DNA from: DATDFB01 sp036522835
GTDB taxonomy: Bacteria; Acidobacteriota; Thermoanaerobaculia; Gp7-AA8
NCBI GenBank assembly: GCA_036522835.1
Contig: DATDFB010000125.1
Coordinates: forward strand, 9,259 to 73,258
Length of the DNA: 64,000 bases
Reading direction: 5' to 3'
Shown here: positions 1-7,659 of the stretch, piece after piece
How the letters are laid out: each line of letters opens with the position of its first letter
How positions within the stretch are numbered: the stretch's first letter is position 1
Translations under genes and position numbers: made by a program
Notes under the pieces: generated by a model
The model's input: the letters and a program-made list of their open reading frames with translations, nothing else
What the model was told of the DNA's origin: nothing
The model's database searches: none

Positions 1-25
1 GCTTCCCCCGGAGGACACTCACGTA

Positions 26-41
26 ATCGGGCGCGCCCGAT
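26..41. other. Perfect 16-bp palindrome just after dnaG
   Basis: ATCGGGCGCGCCCGAT reads the same on both strands and begins two bases beyond the dnaG stop codon. It could form a hairpin at the end of the dnaG transcript, but no U-tract follows on the dnaG strand, so a classical intrinsic terminator is not supported. A protein-binding palindrome is equally possible. Confidence 0.4.
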
Positions 42-43
42 AA

Positions 44-1786
44 TTATTTCATCGTGTTCAACATACGAGTGAGAGCCTGCTTCTCGACGAAGAGCTCGCG
101 CACGCCGCTCTCGTCGCCCCGTTTCTCGGCGTCGTGAATGCCCCGCTGGATCTCTAGCAGGCGGGTGTCGATGTAGCGGCGCTCCAAGGGCTGAAGGCTT
201 TCTTCCAGGCGGCCGAGGACCGCGTCGTCGACTTCTTCGGTAAGGCTCAGCTCGGAAAGCAGGGTTAGCTCGGCCTCGCCCCTAAGCTGGGTTGCGATTT
301 CGGTAAAGTCAATAGGATCTCCGGCCTGGAGGTTATTTTTTATGATAGAAAAGATCGTTTTGCACGCCGGATCGGCAAAGAGCTCCTCCCGCAGCCGACC
401 CACCACCGGCCCGGATAGTTTCCCCTGCAGCGCGAGAATGAGGATCGTCTTCTCCGCCGTCGCGCCCGGCGTCGACGGCTGACGCTCGACGGGCGCACGC
501 GGTGCGCCCCTACCTTTGACGCGCGACCAGACGCTCTCGAATTCGAGGCGGAAGGCGTCGGCGATGCGCTGCGCGGCGTCGTTGCGCACGACCGGGTCGG
601 TGACGGCGCCGAGCAGCGGGACGAAGCCGTCGATGCGCTCGGCCTTCTCGCGGCCGGTGAGCTTGCTCACGTCGCCGCCCCATTCCTTGAGCGCGAAGTC
701 GAAGATGTCGGTGGCGTTGCCGAGCAATTCCAGGAAGCGGTCGACGCCGAACTTCTGCACGAGCGTGTCGGGATCTTTCTCGCCCTGCAGATCGAGCGCG
801 GAGACGGTGAGCCCCGCCGACAGCAGCACCGGCGCGGCACGCAGCGTGGCGGCGCGGCCGGCGTCGTCGCCGTCGTAGGCGATGACGACGCGCGTGGTGT
901 ACCGGCGCAGGAGCGAGGCCTGCCCGCTCGTGAGCGACGTTCCCATCGAAGCCACGACGCCGGGGACGCCGGCGTGGTCGATGGCGATGGCGTCGAAGTA
1001 GCCCTCGACGAGGATGGCCCGGTCGATGCGCCGCATCGCATCCTTCGAACGGTGAAGGTTGTAGAGGATGCGCGATTTGTTGAAGAGATCGGAGTCGGGG
1101 GAGTTGAGGTATTTCGGGTCGCTGCCGTCGAGCGAGCGGCCGCCGAAGCCGACGAGCGCGCCGGTCTCGCTGTGGATCGGGATCATGAGGCGGTTGCGGA
1201 AGCGGTCGTAGTAGCCGCTGCCGCTCTTGCGCGGCGTGACCAGGCCCGCCAGCTCGAGCTTTTTCTCGCCGAACTTCCGCGCCAGGCGCGTGACGACGTA
1301 GTCCCACGAGTCGGGCGCGTAGCCGAAGCCGTATTTGTCGATGATGTCTTTCGCCACGCGGCGCTCGCGCAGGTAGCGGATGGCGGCGTTGTCGGGAAAG
1401 CCCAAGGCCTGGTGGAAGGCGAGCGAGGCTTCGTCGATGACTTCGAGGAGGTCGTCCTTGTCGGCCTCCCGCGAGGTGCGCTTGCGCCGCGGCAGCTCGA
1501 TGCCCACCCTTCCGGCCACGTACTCCACGGCCTCGGGGAAGGTGAAGCGCTCGGTGAGCGTGAGGAATTTGAAGACGTCGCCGCCGGTGCCGCAGCCGAA
1601 GCAGTAGAAGAGCCCTTTGTCGCGGTCGACGTGGAACGACGGCGTTTTCTCGCGATGGAAGGGGCAGAGGCCCTTGTAGCTCTTGCCGGCGAGCTTGAGC
1701 GGCGTGACCTGGCCGACGAAGTCGACGATGTCGGCGGCGCTGCGCACCTGGGCGATGACGCCGTCGTTGAGATCGAGTAGGGACAT
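44..1786 (-). CDS. dnaG: DNA primase DnaG
   Basis: Synthesises RNA primers at the replication fork and is recruited by the replicative helicase. The 580-residue protein has the expected order. A CHC2-type zinc finger lies near the N-terminus (C41, H44, C62, C65). The TOPRIM catalytic core follows, with E261 in LVEGYFDAIAI and D305/D307 in AYDGDDAG. A C-terminal helicase-binding domain starts near residue 440. The start ATG abuts the mutS2 stop (TAAATG), so the two are probably co-transcribed. Odd point: the linker at about residues 424-432 is encoded by a dispersed palindrome (491-514) also found elsewhere in the window. No rpoD is seen because the window ends just downstream. Confidence 0.97.
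   Translation of the reverse strand: MSLLDLNDGVIAQVRSAADIVDFVGQVTPLKLAGKSYKGLCPFHREKTPSFHVDRDKGLFYCFGCGTGGDVFKFLTLTERFTFPEAVEYVAGRVGIELPRRKRTSREADKDDLLEVIDEASLAFHQALGFPDNAAIRYLRERRVAKDIIDKYGFGYAPDSWDYVVTRLARKFGEKKLELAGLVTPRKSGSGYYDRFRNRLMIPIHSETGALVGFGGRSLDGSDPKYLNSPDSDLFNKSRILYNLHRSKDAMRRIDRAILVEGYFDAIAIDHAGVPGVVASMGTSLTSGQASLLRRYTTRVVIAYDGDDAGRAATLRAAPVLLSAGLTVSALDLQGEKDPDTLVQKFGVDRFLELLGNATDIFDFALKEWGGDVSKLTGREKAERIDGFVPLLGAVTDPVVRNDAAQRIADAFRLEFESVWSRVKGRGAPRAPVERQPSTPGATAEKTILILALQGKLSGPVVGRLREELFADPACKTIFSIIKNNLQAGDPIDFTEIATQLRGEAELTLLSELSLTEEVDDAVLGRLEESLQPLERRYIDTRLLEIQRGIHDAEKRGDESGVRELFVEKQALTRMLNTMK
491..514. repeat. Palindrome family A copy inside dnaG
   Basis: GGGCGCAC-GCG-GTGCGCCCCTACC matches the copies at 9729-9751, 14075-14098 and 28953-29002. 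It is read in frame through the linker between the DnaG polymerase core and the C-terminal helicase-binding domain, giving residues such as RGAPRAPV. The interdomain position is a place where an insertion would be tolerated. Confidence 0.7.
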
Positions 1787-4144
1787 TTAGCCTTCGAGCA
1801 CCGCGACCGTCGCGCCGTCGCCCCCTTCGTTGTCGTTGCCCGGCCGCCACGACTTCACGGCCGGGTGTTTGCGGAGGTAGTCGCGCAAGGCCTTGCGCAG
1901 CGTGCCGGTGCCGTAGCCGTGGACGATGCGCACGGCCTGTTTGCCTTCGAGGAGGGCGCGGTCGAGGAACTTGTCGGAGGCTTCGATGGCGTCGTCGACG
2001 CGCTGGCCGATGAGATTGAGCTCGGCGCCGACGGTTTCTTCCTCGGTCGACGGACCGGCCACGCGGCCCTTTCGGGGGACAGGCGAGAGCGCCTGTCCTC
2101 CATGGAGAAGCGTGAGATCGCGCTTGTCGACGGTCATCTTCCTTCCGTTCACGTTGAGCACGGCCTTCGCGCCGTCGATCGAAACGACCTCACCCGTCAC
2201 CTTGAACTTGCGGTGCTCGGCACGGTCGCCGGCGTGCACCTCTCTCTGTTCAACAGGAATGAATTCCATGGCCTTGTCGACGGGCTTCGTCAGCGTATTG
2301 ACGATCTCCTGCGCCTTCACGTTGGCCCGCGCGTCGCGGTCGATCTCGCGGAGGTGCTTGAGCTCCGCGGCCACTTGGCGCGCGACGTCGTCGCGCAGAC
2401 GCTCGAGCTCTTCGCGGTAGGACGAGCCGAGCTTGGCGCGCTCACCCTCCAATTTTGCGCGCGATTCCGCCGCCGCGCGCTGCTCGCGCTCCAGCTCGCG
2501 GCGGAGCTTCGCGGCCTCGTCGTGCTGCGCGAGGACCTCGGACATCCGCTTTTGCAGTTGCGCGAGGAGCGTGTCGGTCTCGCCGTAACGGTCGCCGAGG
2601 CGCTCGCGGGCGCGGTCGATGATCGGGGAGGGGAGGCCGATCATCTTGGCCACGTCGATGGCCCGGCTGCGGCCGGGGATGCCGGCGATCATCCGGTACG
2701 TCGGCTGCCCTGTCGCGGCGTCGAACTCCATCGACGCGTTGACGATGTGCGTGTCGTTCACGGCGAAGCTCTTGAGCGCGGAGAGGTGCGTGGTGACGAT
2801 CATGAGCGCGCCGGTGGCGAGCAGATGCTCGATGACGGCGGCGGCGAGCGCCGCCCCCTCCTCGGGGTCGGTGCCGGATCCGAGCTCGTCGAGCAGCACG
2901 AGCGAGCGCTCCGTCGCGTTGTCGAGCACGCGCTTCAAGCGCACGAGGTACGCGGAGAAGGTGGAGAGGTGTTCGAGCAGCGATTGGTCGTCGCCGATCA
3001 AGACGTGGAAGGCGTCGACGATGGGGATGACCGTTCCCTCCGCGGCGGGGACGGGAAGGCCGCTCATGGCCATGGCCACGAGGATGCCGGTGGTCTTCAG
3101 CGCGACCGTCTTACCGCCGGCGTTCGGACCGCTGATGACGAGCGCGGTGCGCTCGCGGTCGAGCTGCACGGTGATGGGGACGACGGTGCGGCCGCTCGGC
3201 TGCTCGCCGAAGGCGTCGGCGCGCGCACTTGCCAGCCGCTCGTCGAGCAGCGGATGGCGTCCGTCCACGATGTGCAGGACGTGGTCGTCGTTGAACGCCG
3301 GGCGCGCCGCGCCGGCGACGTCGTGGAAGACGGCACAGGCTTGCAAGGCGTCGAATTCACCTCCCTCGCGCGTGGCGGCGAGGAGGTCGCTCTCGTTGTC
3401 GACGAGCACCTGCGAAACGAAGCGGGTGATGCGGGCGATCTCTTCGCGCTCCTGGATGAGCAGATCGGCGAGGTCGTTGTTCAACTCGATGGCCGGCATC
3501 GGCTCGATGAAGAACGAGGCGCCGGAGCCGGAGCGCTCGTGCAGGATGCCGGTGACGGCGTTGCGGCGGTCGGCGCGGACGGGGATGCAGTAGCGGTCGC
3601 CGCGCAGGACGATGAGCGGCTCCTGGATGGCGTCGGCGCTGCGGTTCATGACGTCGGTCAAGACGCGCTGGATGGCGGCGCGCTTCTGCTGCACGCGCTG
3701 ACGGATGGCTTTGAGCTCGGACGAGGCTTCCTCGCGCAGCTTGCCGTCGCGGGTGAAGTACTTGTTGAGCTTCCCGAGCATCTCGTCCAGGTCGGGAATG
3801 GCGCGGGCGAGCGCGGCCAGGCGAGGGTAGCCGTCGCTGCGGAGGAAGGTCTCGCGGATGGCCTGCGTGGCCCGCGCGGCGCGGACGACGATCCACGACT
3901 CCTCGAGCTCGAGCACCGACTCGCGGGCGAAGAGCGGCGCGACGTCGGCGAGGCCCGCGAGCGGCAGCAATCCCTCGCGATGATAGAAGCGCACCATCTC
4001 CGCGAGATCGCCCTGCGCCGCCTCGCACTCGGCGAGCGTGCGCAGCGGCCGCCGCCGCGCAATGGCATCCTTGCCGAGCGAGGATTTGGCCTCGAGGGCG
4101 ATGAGCGCCAGAACGCGTTCAATCTCGAGAGGGGAGGCGTTCAT
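1787..4144 (-). CDS. mutS2: Endonuclease MutS2
   Basis: A MutS-family ATPase with a C-terminal Smr nuclease domain. The family is linked to suppression of homologous recombination or to rescue of collided ribosomes. The 785-residue protein has a MutS core with Walker A GPNAGGKT at residues 339-346, a Walker B and signature region (LLDELGSGTDPEEGAAL), a charged coiled coil at about 515-620, and an Smr domain at about 705-785 containing the HGYGTGTLR motif. Length is normal for the family. The gene lies directly upstream of dnaG with no gap. The segment between the KOW-like region and the Smr domain (about residues 679-690) is encoded by a dispersed palindrome of family B. Confidence 0.96.
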   Translation of the reverse strand: MNASPLEIERVLALIALEAKSSLGKDAIARRRPLRTLAECEAAQGDLAEMVRFYHREGLLPLAGLADVAPLFARESVLELEESWIVVRAARATQAIRETFLRSDGYPRLAALARAIPDLDEMLGKLNKYFTRDGKLREEASSELKAIRQRVQQKRAAIQRVLTDVMNRSADAIQEPLIVLRGDRYCIPVRADRRNAVTGILHERSGSGASFFIEPMPAIELNNDLADLLIQEREEIARITRFVSQVLVDNESDLLAATREGGEFDALQACAVFHDVAGAARPAFNDDHVLHIVDGRHPLLDERLASARADAFGEQPSGRTVVPITVQLDRERTALVISGPNAGGKTVALKTTGILVAMAMSGLPVPAAEGTVIPIVDAFHVLIGDDQSLLEHLSTFSAYLVRLKRVLDNATERSLVLLDELGSGTDPEEGAALAAAVIEHLLATGALMIVTTHLSALKSFAVNDTHIVNASMEFDAATGQPTYRMIAGIPGRSRAIDVAKMIGLPSPIIDRARERLGDRYGETDTLLAQLQKRMSEVLAQHDEAAKLRRELEREQRAAAESRAKLEGERAKLGSSYREELERLRDDVARQVAAELKHLREIDRDARANVKAQEIVNTLTKPVDKAMEFIPVEQREVHAGDRAEHRKFKVTGEVVSIDGAKAVLNVNGRKMTVDKRDLTLLHGGQALSPVPRKGRVAGPSTEEETVGAELNLIGQRVDDAIEASDKFLDRALLEGKQAVRIVHGYGTGTLRKALRDYLRKHPAVKSWRPGNDNEGGDGATVAVLEG
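2074..2108. repeat. Palindrome family B copy inside mutS2
   Basis: GGGGGACAGGCGAGAGCGCCTGTCCTCCATGGAG has arms GGACAGGC/GCCTGTCC and the flank TCCATGGAGA. The same arms and the same CATGGAGA flank occur in the double copy at 17571-17636 between the two peptide-ABC ATPase genes. Here it is translated in frame as part of the MutS2 linker before the Smr domain. Confidence 0.65.
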
Positions 4145-4159
4145 GGGGGCAGTAGACGA

Positions 4160-4187
4160 GAATTGCGAATCGCGAATTCCGAATTCG
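4160..4187. repeat. Four-unit heptamer array (GAATTGC type)
   Basis: Four consecutive 7-bp units, GAATTGC GAATCGC GAATTCC GAATTCG, lie between mutS2 and the divergent metalloprotease-like gene. The period equals that of the larger inverted heptamer arrays at 23121, 26710, 30668 and 52040, but only one arm is present here. The GAATTC core is itself palindromic. Confidence 0.55.
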
Positions 4188-4188
4188 C

Positions 4189-4194
4189 TATCAT
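4189..4194 (+). promoter_or_regulatory. Candidate -10 box TATCAT
   Basis: TATCAT ends 9 nt before the ATG at 4204, directly after the heptamer array. Its spacing matches other near-leaderless starts in this window. No clear -35 element is visible. Confidence 0.4.
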
Positions 4195-4203
4195 GCCGTC
4201 AAG

Positions 4204-5949
4204 ATGAAAATAACCACCGCAGTCGTGGCTGCGGTTTTCGTCTGCGCAAGCGCCGGCGCGGCTCCGCCGGTTCTCGATGAGGAACTCGACGTCGAGCACT
4301 GGCGCGAGCTCTACGCGAATATGGTGCTCGTTCTTCTGGATGACTCATCACAAGTCGGCGATGGGGAAGCGATTGCCGACCAGCTGACGGACCTCGGCGC
4401 AACGGTTCCGGTGGTGTTCGACCGCGAGGCCGTGATCGCCTCCGTGCCGCAGGAGGCGCCGCTGGCAGCCATCGCCGGTCCGCACGTGCGCAGCGTGCAT
4501 CGCCAGCAGGTCCCGCTCGCATTCGCGCGAGGGCGGCATCAGGCCGAGGCGGCGGTGAAGTACTTCAACGCCGCGCGGTCGGGGGCGCTGCTCGCGCAGT
4601 TGATCGAGATCCAGCACCTACCGCCGATGCCACTGATGAATGACGTTTTTTCTCCGGGAGTGGGCGACAGCACCTCGTCGTCCGTCGTGACTGAAGGAAT
4701 CCGCTTCGAGCCCGCGCCGCTGTGGTACGGCCGCAATGCTTCAATGAACGGCCGCATCCGTTCGACGCTTTTCTACGTCCAGTGCCAGGGCGCGCCGGAG
4801 TGCCGCTTCACCTGGACCCAAACCGCGGTCGACGATGTGACGAATCGCATCGTCAACGGCTATCAGTTCTGGAGCGACGTCGGCCAGCGGTACGGCAAGA
4901 CCATCACGTTCACGGTCGTGGCGTACGGCCCCACCTACACGTCGCAAGTCAATGTGCCTGTGGAGCCGGTCCTCTATCCCGCGGCCTTTCGGCAGGGAAC
5001 GAACGAGCGCAACGACAGTCTCTGGATCGATCCGATCATGGCAAATTTCGGCTATGGGTCGGGCGACGAGTGGGCGCGGGTACGCGCGTACACGGGCGCG
5101 ATCCTGCAGGGCGGTTACTACTCGTCGGCGTTCTGCAGCTTCATCGCGAACAACGAGGGTGGAACCATCGACTACCCCACCTATGGCGGCCTTTCCGGCG
5201 TCGGAAGCTATGCGTATCTGGGCAATTTCGAGGTTCTGCTCTCGAATGCGTTTGGAAGGCGAGATTTCGTGAACCTGATTGCTGCACACGAAACGGGACA
5301 CGTCTTCTGGGCTTGCGACGAATACAATTCTTGCAGTTGCCAGGTGTGCAACAACTTCGCACCGGACGACCGGCCGCCCGGAAACAACGCGCCGAACGGG
5401 AACTGCGTCAACGGATGTGGTACGTCCGTCGGCTGCATCATGAAAGACAATCAGGTTGCATTCGGACCTCGCCAGATCTGCACCTACACCGCGCAGCATG
5501 TCGGGTGGCCGGCGTACGCGTGCTTCAACACTGTTGGCGTTCCCAATTGGTCGGCAACCTATTACAACGATGTGTACGACCCCTCGACCGGAACGTATTC
5601 GCATTGGACGCAGGGTGCCGTCGCGCGTTACGACGAAGGCGGCGGCTTCATCAACCACGATTGGGGCTCCGGCTCGCCGTCCGCCGGCAACTGCCCGGTC
5701 AACAGCGATCGCTTTTCGGCTCGCTACAACCGCTATGTCTATTTCCCCGAGGGAACGCACACGTTCACGGTGACGACCGACGATGGCGTGCTGGTGATGG
5801 TGGACAGCTCTACAGTCATCGACAAGCAATTCGATCAACCGCCGACGACCTACACCGGCTCCATCTACCTCTCCAATGGTACGCATCTCGTGAAGGTTTA
5901 CTACTACGAGAGCACCGGCGGAGCCACCCTGCACGTTTCCTGGGACTGA
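4204..5949 (+). CDS. Secreted zinc-metalloprotease-like protein with C-terminal PA14 domain
   Basis: Predicted exported protein of 581 residues with a signal peptide at 1-20 (cleavage near AGA-AP). A HETGHVFWACDEY segment at residues 362-374 gives HExxH (H362, E363, H366) with D372 at the spacing of the third metzincin-type ligand, although the usual glycine is replaced by Trp. Several Cys pairs follow (CSCQVC), as in secreted disulfide-bonded enzymes. Residues about 452-580 resemble a PA14 carbohydrate-binding fold (FxxxYNRYVYFPEGTHTF, then TTDDGVLVMVD). Activity is inferred from motif only. The next gene, also secreted, starts 6 bp downstream, so the two are probably an operon. Base composition is slightly less GC-biased than that of its neighbours. 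Confidence 0.8.
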   Translation: MKITTAVVAAVFVCASAGAAPPVLDEELDVEHWRELYANMVLVLLDDSSQVGDGEAIADQLTDLGATVPVVFDREAVIASVPQEAPLAAIAGPHVRSVHRQQVPLAFARGRHQAEAAVKYFNAARSGALLAQLIEIQHLPPMPLMNDVFSPGVGDSTSSSVVTEGIRFEPAPLWYGRNASMNGRIRSTLFYVQCQGAPECRFTWTQTAVDDVTNRIVNGYQFWSDVGQRYGKTITFTVVAYGPTYTSQVNVPVEPVLYPAAFRQGTNERNDSLWIDPIMANFGYGSGDEWARVRAYTGAILQGGYYSSAFCSFIANNEGGTIDYPTYGGLSGVGSYAYLGNFEVLLSNAFGRRDFVNLIAAHETGHVFWACDEYNSCSCQVCNNFAPDDRPPGNNAPNGNCVNGCGTSVGCIMKDNQVAFGPRQICTYTAQHVGWPAYACFNTVGVPNWSATYYNDVYDPSTGTYSHWTQGAVARYDEGGGFINHDWGSGSPSAGNCPVNSDRFSARYNRYVYFPEGTHTFTVTTDDGVLVMVDSSTVIDKQFDQPPTTYTGSIYLSNGTHLVKVYYYESTGGATLHVSWD

Positions 5950-5955
5950 AGATCG

Positions 5956-6738
5956 ATGAGAGCCAAAGCCACAGTCCACTCCATGATCGCCATTCTCGCG
6001 CTAATCGTCTTTCCGATTGTGGCTCGAGCGAATGAGCCACCGACCGACTTCTTTCTGATTCCCGTGATTGCGTTGCATGCACGGGACTCGGCTGGAGCAA
6101 CTTGGAGCACGACCGTCTCTTTCGTCTATACCGGCGAATTTGGGTCGAGTATCTTCAGCGAGGCTTTCGTTGCCGCGCGCACGCTCGGGCCGGGCGAGCG
6201 TGGCGTCATCGAAATCAACGCTGCTTCGGCGAAGGCAGGTCCGGGCGCGATTTTCGGCGCTCAGGGATCGCCGGAAGAGCTTCACGTACAGTCATACGTG
6301 TATAACGATGCGAAACCAGAGGTCGGCGTCGCGGTCCCCGGTGTTCGCCTTCTCCGCGATCTCGGCGGCAATCTGACGATCCGTTTACTCGGAATTCCGA
6401 TCAGCGCGTCATCGCGGACGCTGGTCCGAATCTACGCGATGCCGAGATCGGGCCCTGGCGATACGGATCCTGACGTACTCGTCCATGTCTTTGACTCCAT
6501 CGGAAACCCGCTCGCGACAGACATGGTTCATCTCGTCAGCCCGCCAATTGTGTCGATCGAAACGAGTGCCGATCAGCCTGCTTATGCCGAATACCGCCCT
6601 GTCGTCGATCCGACCAAGTATTCGTCGATCTCGATCGATCTCGAGGCCTTGCCTTCCGCCGGTCGGGCGATTTGGGCGTTCAGCACGACGACCTCCGCCA
6701 CCTCCGACAGCGTAACGGCCGTGTTCCCGGCCAAGTGA
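5956..6738 (+). CDS. Secreted protein of unknown function
   Basis: A 260-residue protein with an N-terminal signal peptide (hydrophobic segment about 10-24, cleavage near ARA-NE). The remainder looks beta-rich and contains no Cys or catalytic motif I recognise. It sits 6 bp after the PA14 protein and is likely co-expressed with it. A similar style (short Ser/Val/Pro-rich exported protein with alternating strands) recurs at 11995-12801. Its stop TGA abuts the stop of the convergent gene at 6739, with no spacer. Function not assigned. Confidence 0.75.
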   Translation: MRAKATVHSMIAILALIVFPIVARANEPPTDFFLIPVIALHARDSAGATWSTTVSFVYTGEFGSSIFSEAFVAARTLGPGERGVIEINAASAKAGPGAIFGAQGSPEELHVQSYVYNDAKPEVGVAVPGVRLLRDLGGNLTIRLLGIPISASSRTLVRIYAMPRSGPGDTDPDVLVHVFDSIGNPLATDMVHLVSPPIVSIETSADQPAYAEYRPVVDPTKYSSISIDLEALPSAGRAIWAFSTTTSATSDSVTAVFPAK

Positions 6739-7254
6739 TCAGCGGTTCTTCTCGATCTCCGCGATCAATCCATCCACCACCTCGCACGCCGCGGCGCTGA
6801 GGCCCGCTTCGTTCGTGCCGCTGCCGTAGCTGTAGCGGCCGAGGCGCTCGGTGGTGAAGAGCTCCGCGCCGGTCACGGCGTCTTTGAAGGTGAAGCGGAC
6901 GCGCAGCTTCGTCGCGCCGGCGCCGATGCCCATCGCGCGCGCGGTCTGGCTGCCGCGCGCGAACTCGACCACCGTCGCCGTCACCGTCATCCGCTTCACG
7001 CCGTACGCCGGCGGCGCCTTTGCCAGCTCGGCGTCCTCTTCATCGAGCCGGTCGATCACCGCGACGAGCTTTTTCGCGCGCAGCCGCGACACGACCGTCT
7101 GCTGCACGGCGTCGGATTGCAGCGGCGCGAGATCGCATCCTTTGATGACGGCGAATCGCTCGATGACAGCTTCGTTGTAGCCGGCGAGCGGCTTCGGCGG
7201 CGCGGCGGCGGCGCGGCCGAGGAGAAGCAGCAGAAGCGCGAGCGCGTGAGTCAA
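6739..7254 (-). CDS. Secreted DUF4410-like protein
   Basis: About 171 residues when started at TTG 7254, which is preceded by GGAAGGG and begins a good signal peptide (hydrophobic Leu run ending AAAAPP). A longer TTG start at 7305 exists but would begin inside the rpsU terminator, so it is less likely. The mature part has the layout of DUF4410-type proteins: a ligand-like N-terminal half, then GIGAGATKLRVRFTF and DAVTGAELF, and a C-terminal amphipathic helix ending in LIAEIEKNR. Such proteins are exported and of unknown role. It follows rpsU on the same strand but is separated from it by a strong terminator. Confidence 0.65.
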   Translation of the reverse strand: MTHALALLLLLLGRAAAAPPKPLAGYNEAVIERFAVIKGCDLAPLQSDAVQQTVVSRLRAKKLVAVIDRLDEEDAELAKAPPAYGVKRMTVTATVVEFARGSQTARAMGIGAGATKLRVRFTFKDAVTGAELFTTERLGRYSYGSGTNEAGLSAAACEVVDGLIAEIEKNR

Positions 7255-7303
7255 AACGCCCTTCCGACTTCGCCTGGGTTGGGGGTGACGGGGAAAGGCT
7301 ATC

Positions 7304-7337
7304 AAAAAACGAAAGGGACCTGCACGCGCAGGTCCCT
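7304..7337 (-). terminator. Rho-independent terminator of rpsU
   Basis: On the minus strand, AGGGACCTGC and its complement form a strong GC-rich stem with a short loop, followed by TTTCGTTTTTT. It begins about 22 nt after the rpsU stop codon. This is the clearest intrinsic terminator in the window. Confidence 0.92.
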
Positions 7338-7359
7338 CGATTCGTTCTTCGTGGCTTGG

Positions 7360-7566
7360 TTAGTAGCCGGCGCGGCGTTCTTCCGCAAGCTTCCGCAGCA
7401 CCTTCTTGCGCGCGGCGATCGCTTTCCGCTTCCGCTTCGTGCTCGGCTTCTCGTAATGCTGCCGCTTCTTCAACTCGGAGAGGATTCCCGACTTCTCGCA
7501 TTTCCGTTTGAACCGGCGGAGTGCATTTTCAAAGGTCTCGTCCTCTTTCACATGAACCAGAGGCAT
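7360..7566 (-). CDS. rpsU: 30S ribosomal protein bS21
   Basis: Small basic ribosomal protein of the 30S subunit, 68 residues, matching the family throughout: MPLVHVKEDETFENALRRFK at the start, the central KRQHYEKPSTKRKRK, and a Lys/Arg-rich tail. A poly-G Shine-Dalgarno (GGGGGGGA) lies before the ATG. A candidate -10 (TAGAAT) lies at 7600-7595 and a strong terminator follows, so it is probably a monocistronic transcript. It is divergent from the prolyl oligopeptidase gene at 7660. Confidence 0.97.
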   Translation of the reverse strand: MPLVHVKEDETFENALRRFKRKCEKSGILSELKKRQHYEKPSTKRKRKAIAARKKVLRKLAEERRAGY

Positions 7567-7594
7567 CCCGAATCCCCCCCTTCTGCGTCAGCGC

Positions 7595-7600
7595 ATTCTA
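7595..7600 (-). promoter_or_regulatory. Candidate rpsU -10 box TAGAAT
   Basis: TAGAAT on the minus strand, about 28 nt upstream of the rpsU ATG, leaving a short leader that carries the G-rich ribosome-binding site. No convincing -35 is visible. Confidence 0.4.
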
Positions 7601-7646
7601 CATCTCGCCGGTGTAACCGGGCGCGGCGGGGCGTTCATTCCGAGGA

Positions 7647-7652
7647 TAGAAT
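7647..7652 (+). promoter_or_regulatory. Leaderless-type -10 box TAGAAT
   Basis: TAGAAT followed by 7 nt (CGAGGAC) and then ATG 7660. A -10 box at this distance places the transcription start at or within a base or two of the start codon, which supports the ATG at 7660 over upstream in-frame starts. Confidence 0.55.
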
Positions 7653-7659
7653 CGAGGAC

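Noticed and set aside
1865..4207. Very long open frame antisense to mutS2
   Set aside because: Codon bias in GC-rich genes opens shadow frames; translation is dominated by Arg/Val/Glu/Gly with no family resemblance, and the sense frame is clearly mutS2.
4952..5272. Alternate frames within the PA14 protein gene
   Set aside because: Ser/Arg-rich shadow translations; the main frame has signal peptide, HExxH and PA14 features.
7255..7305. Upstream TTG start for the DUF4410-like gene
   Set aside because: It falls in the rpsU terminator U-tract and would put 17 basic residues before the signal peptide.
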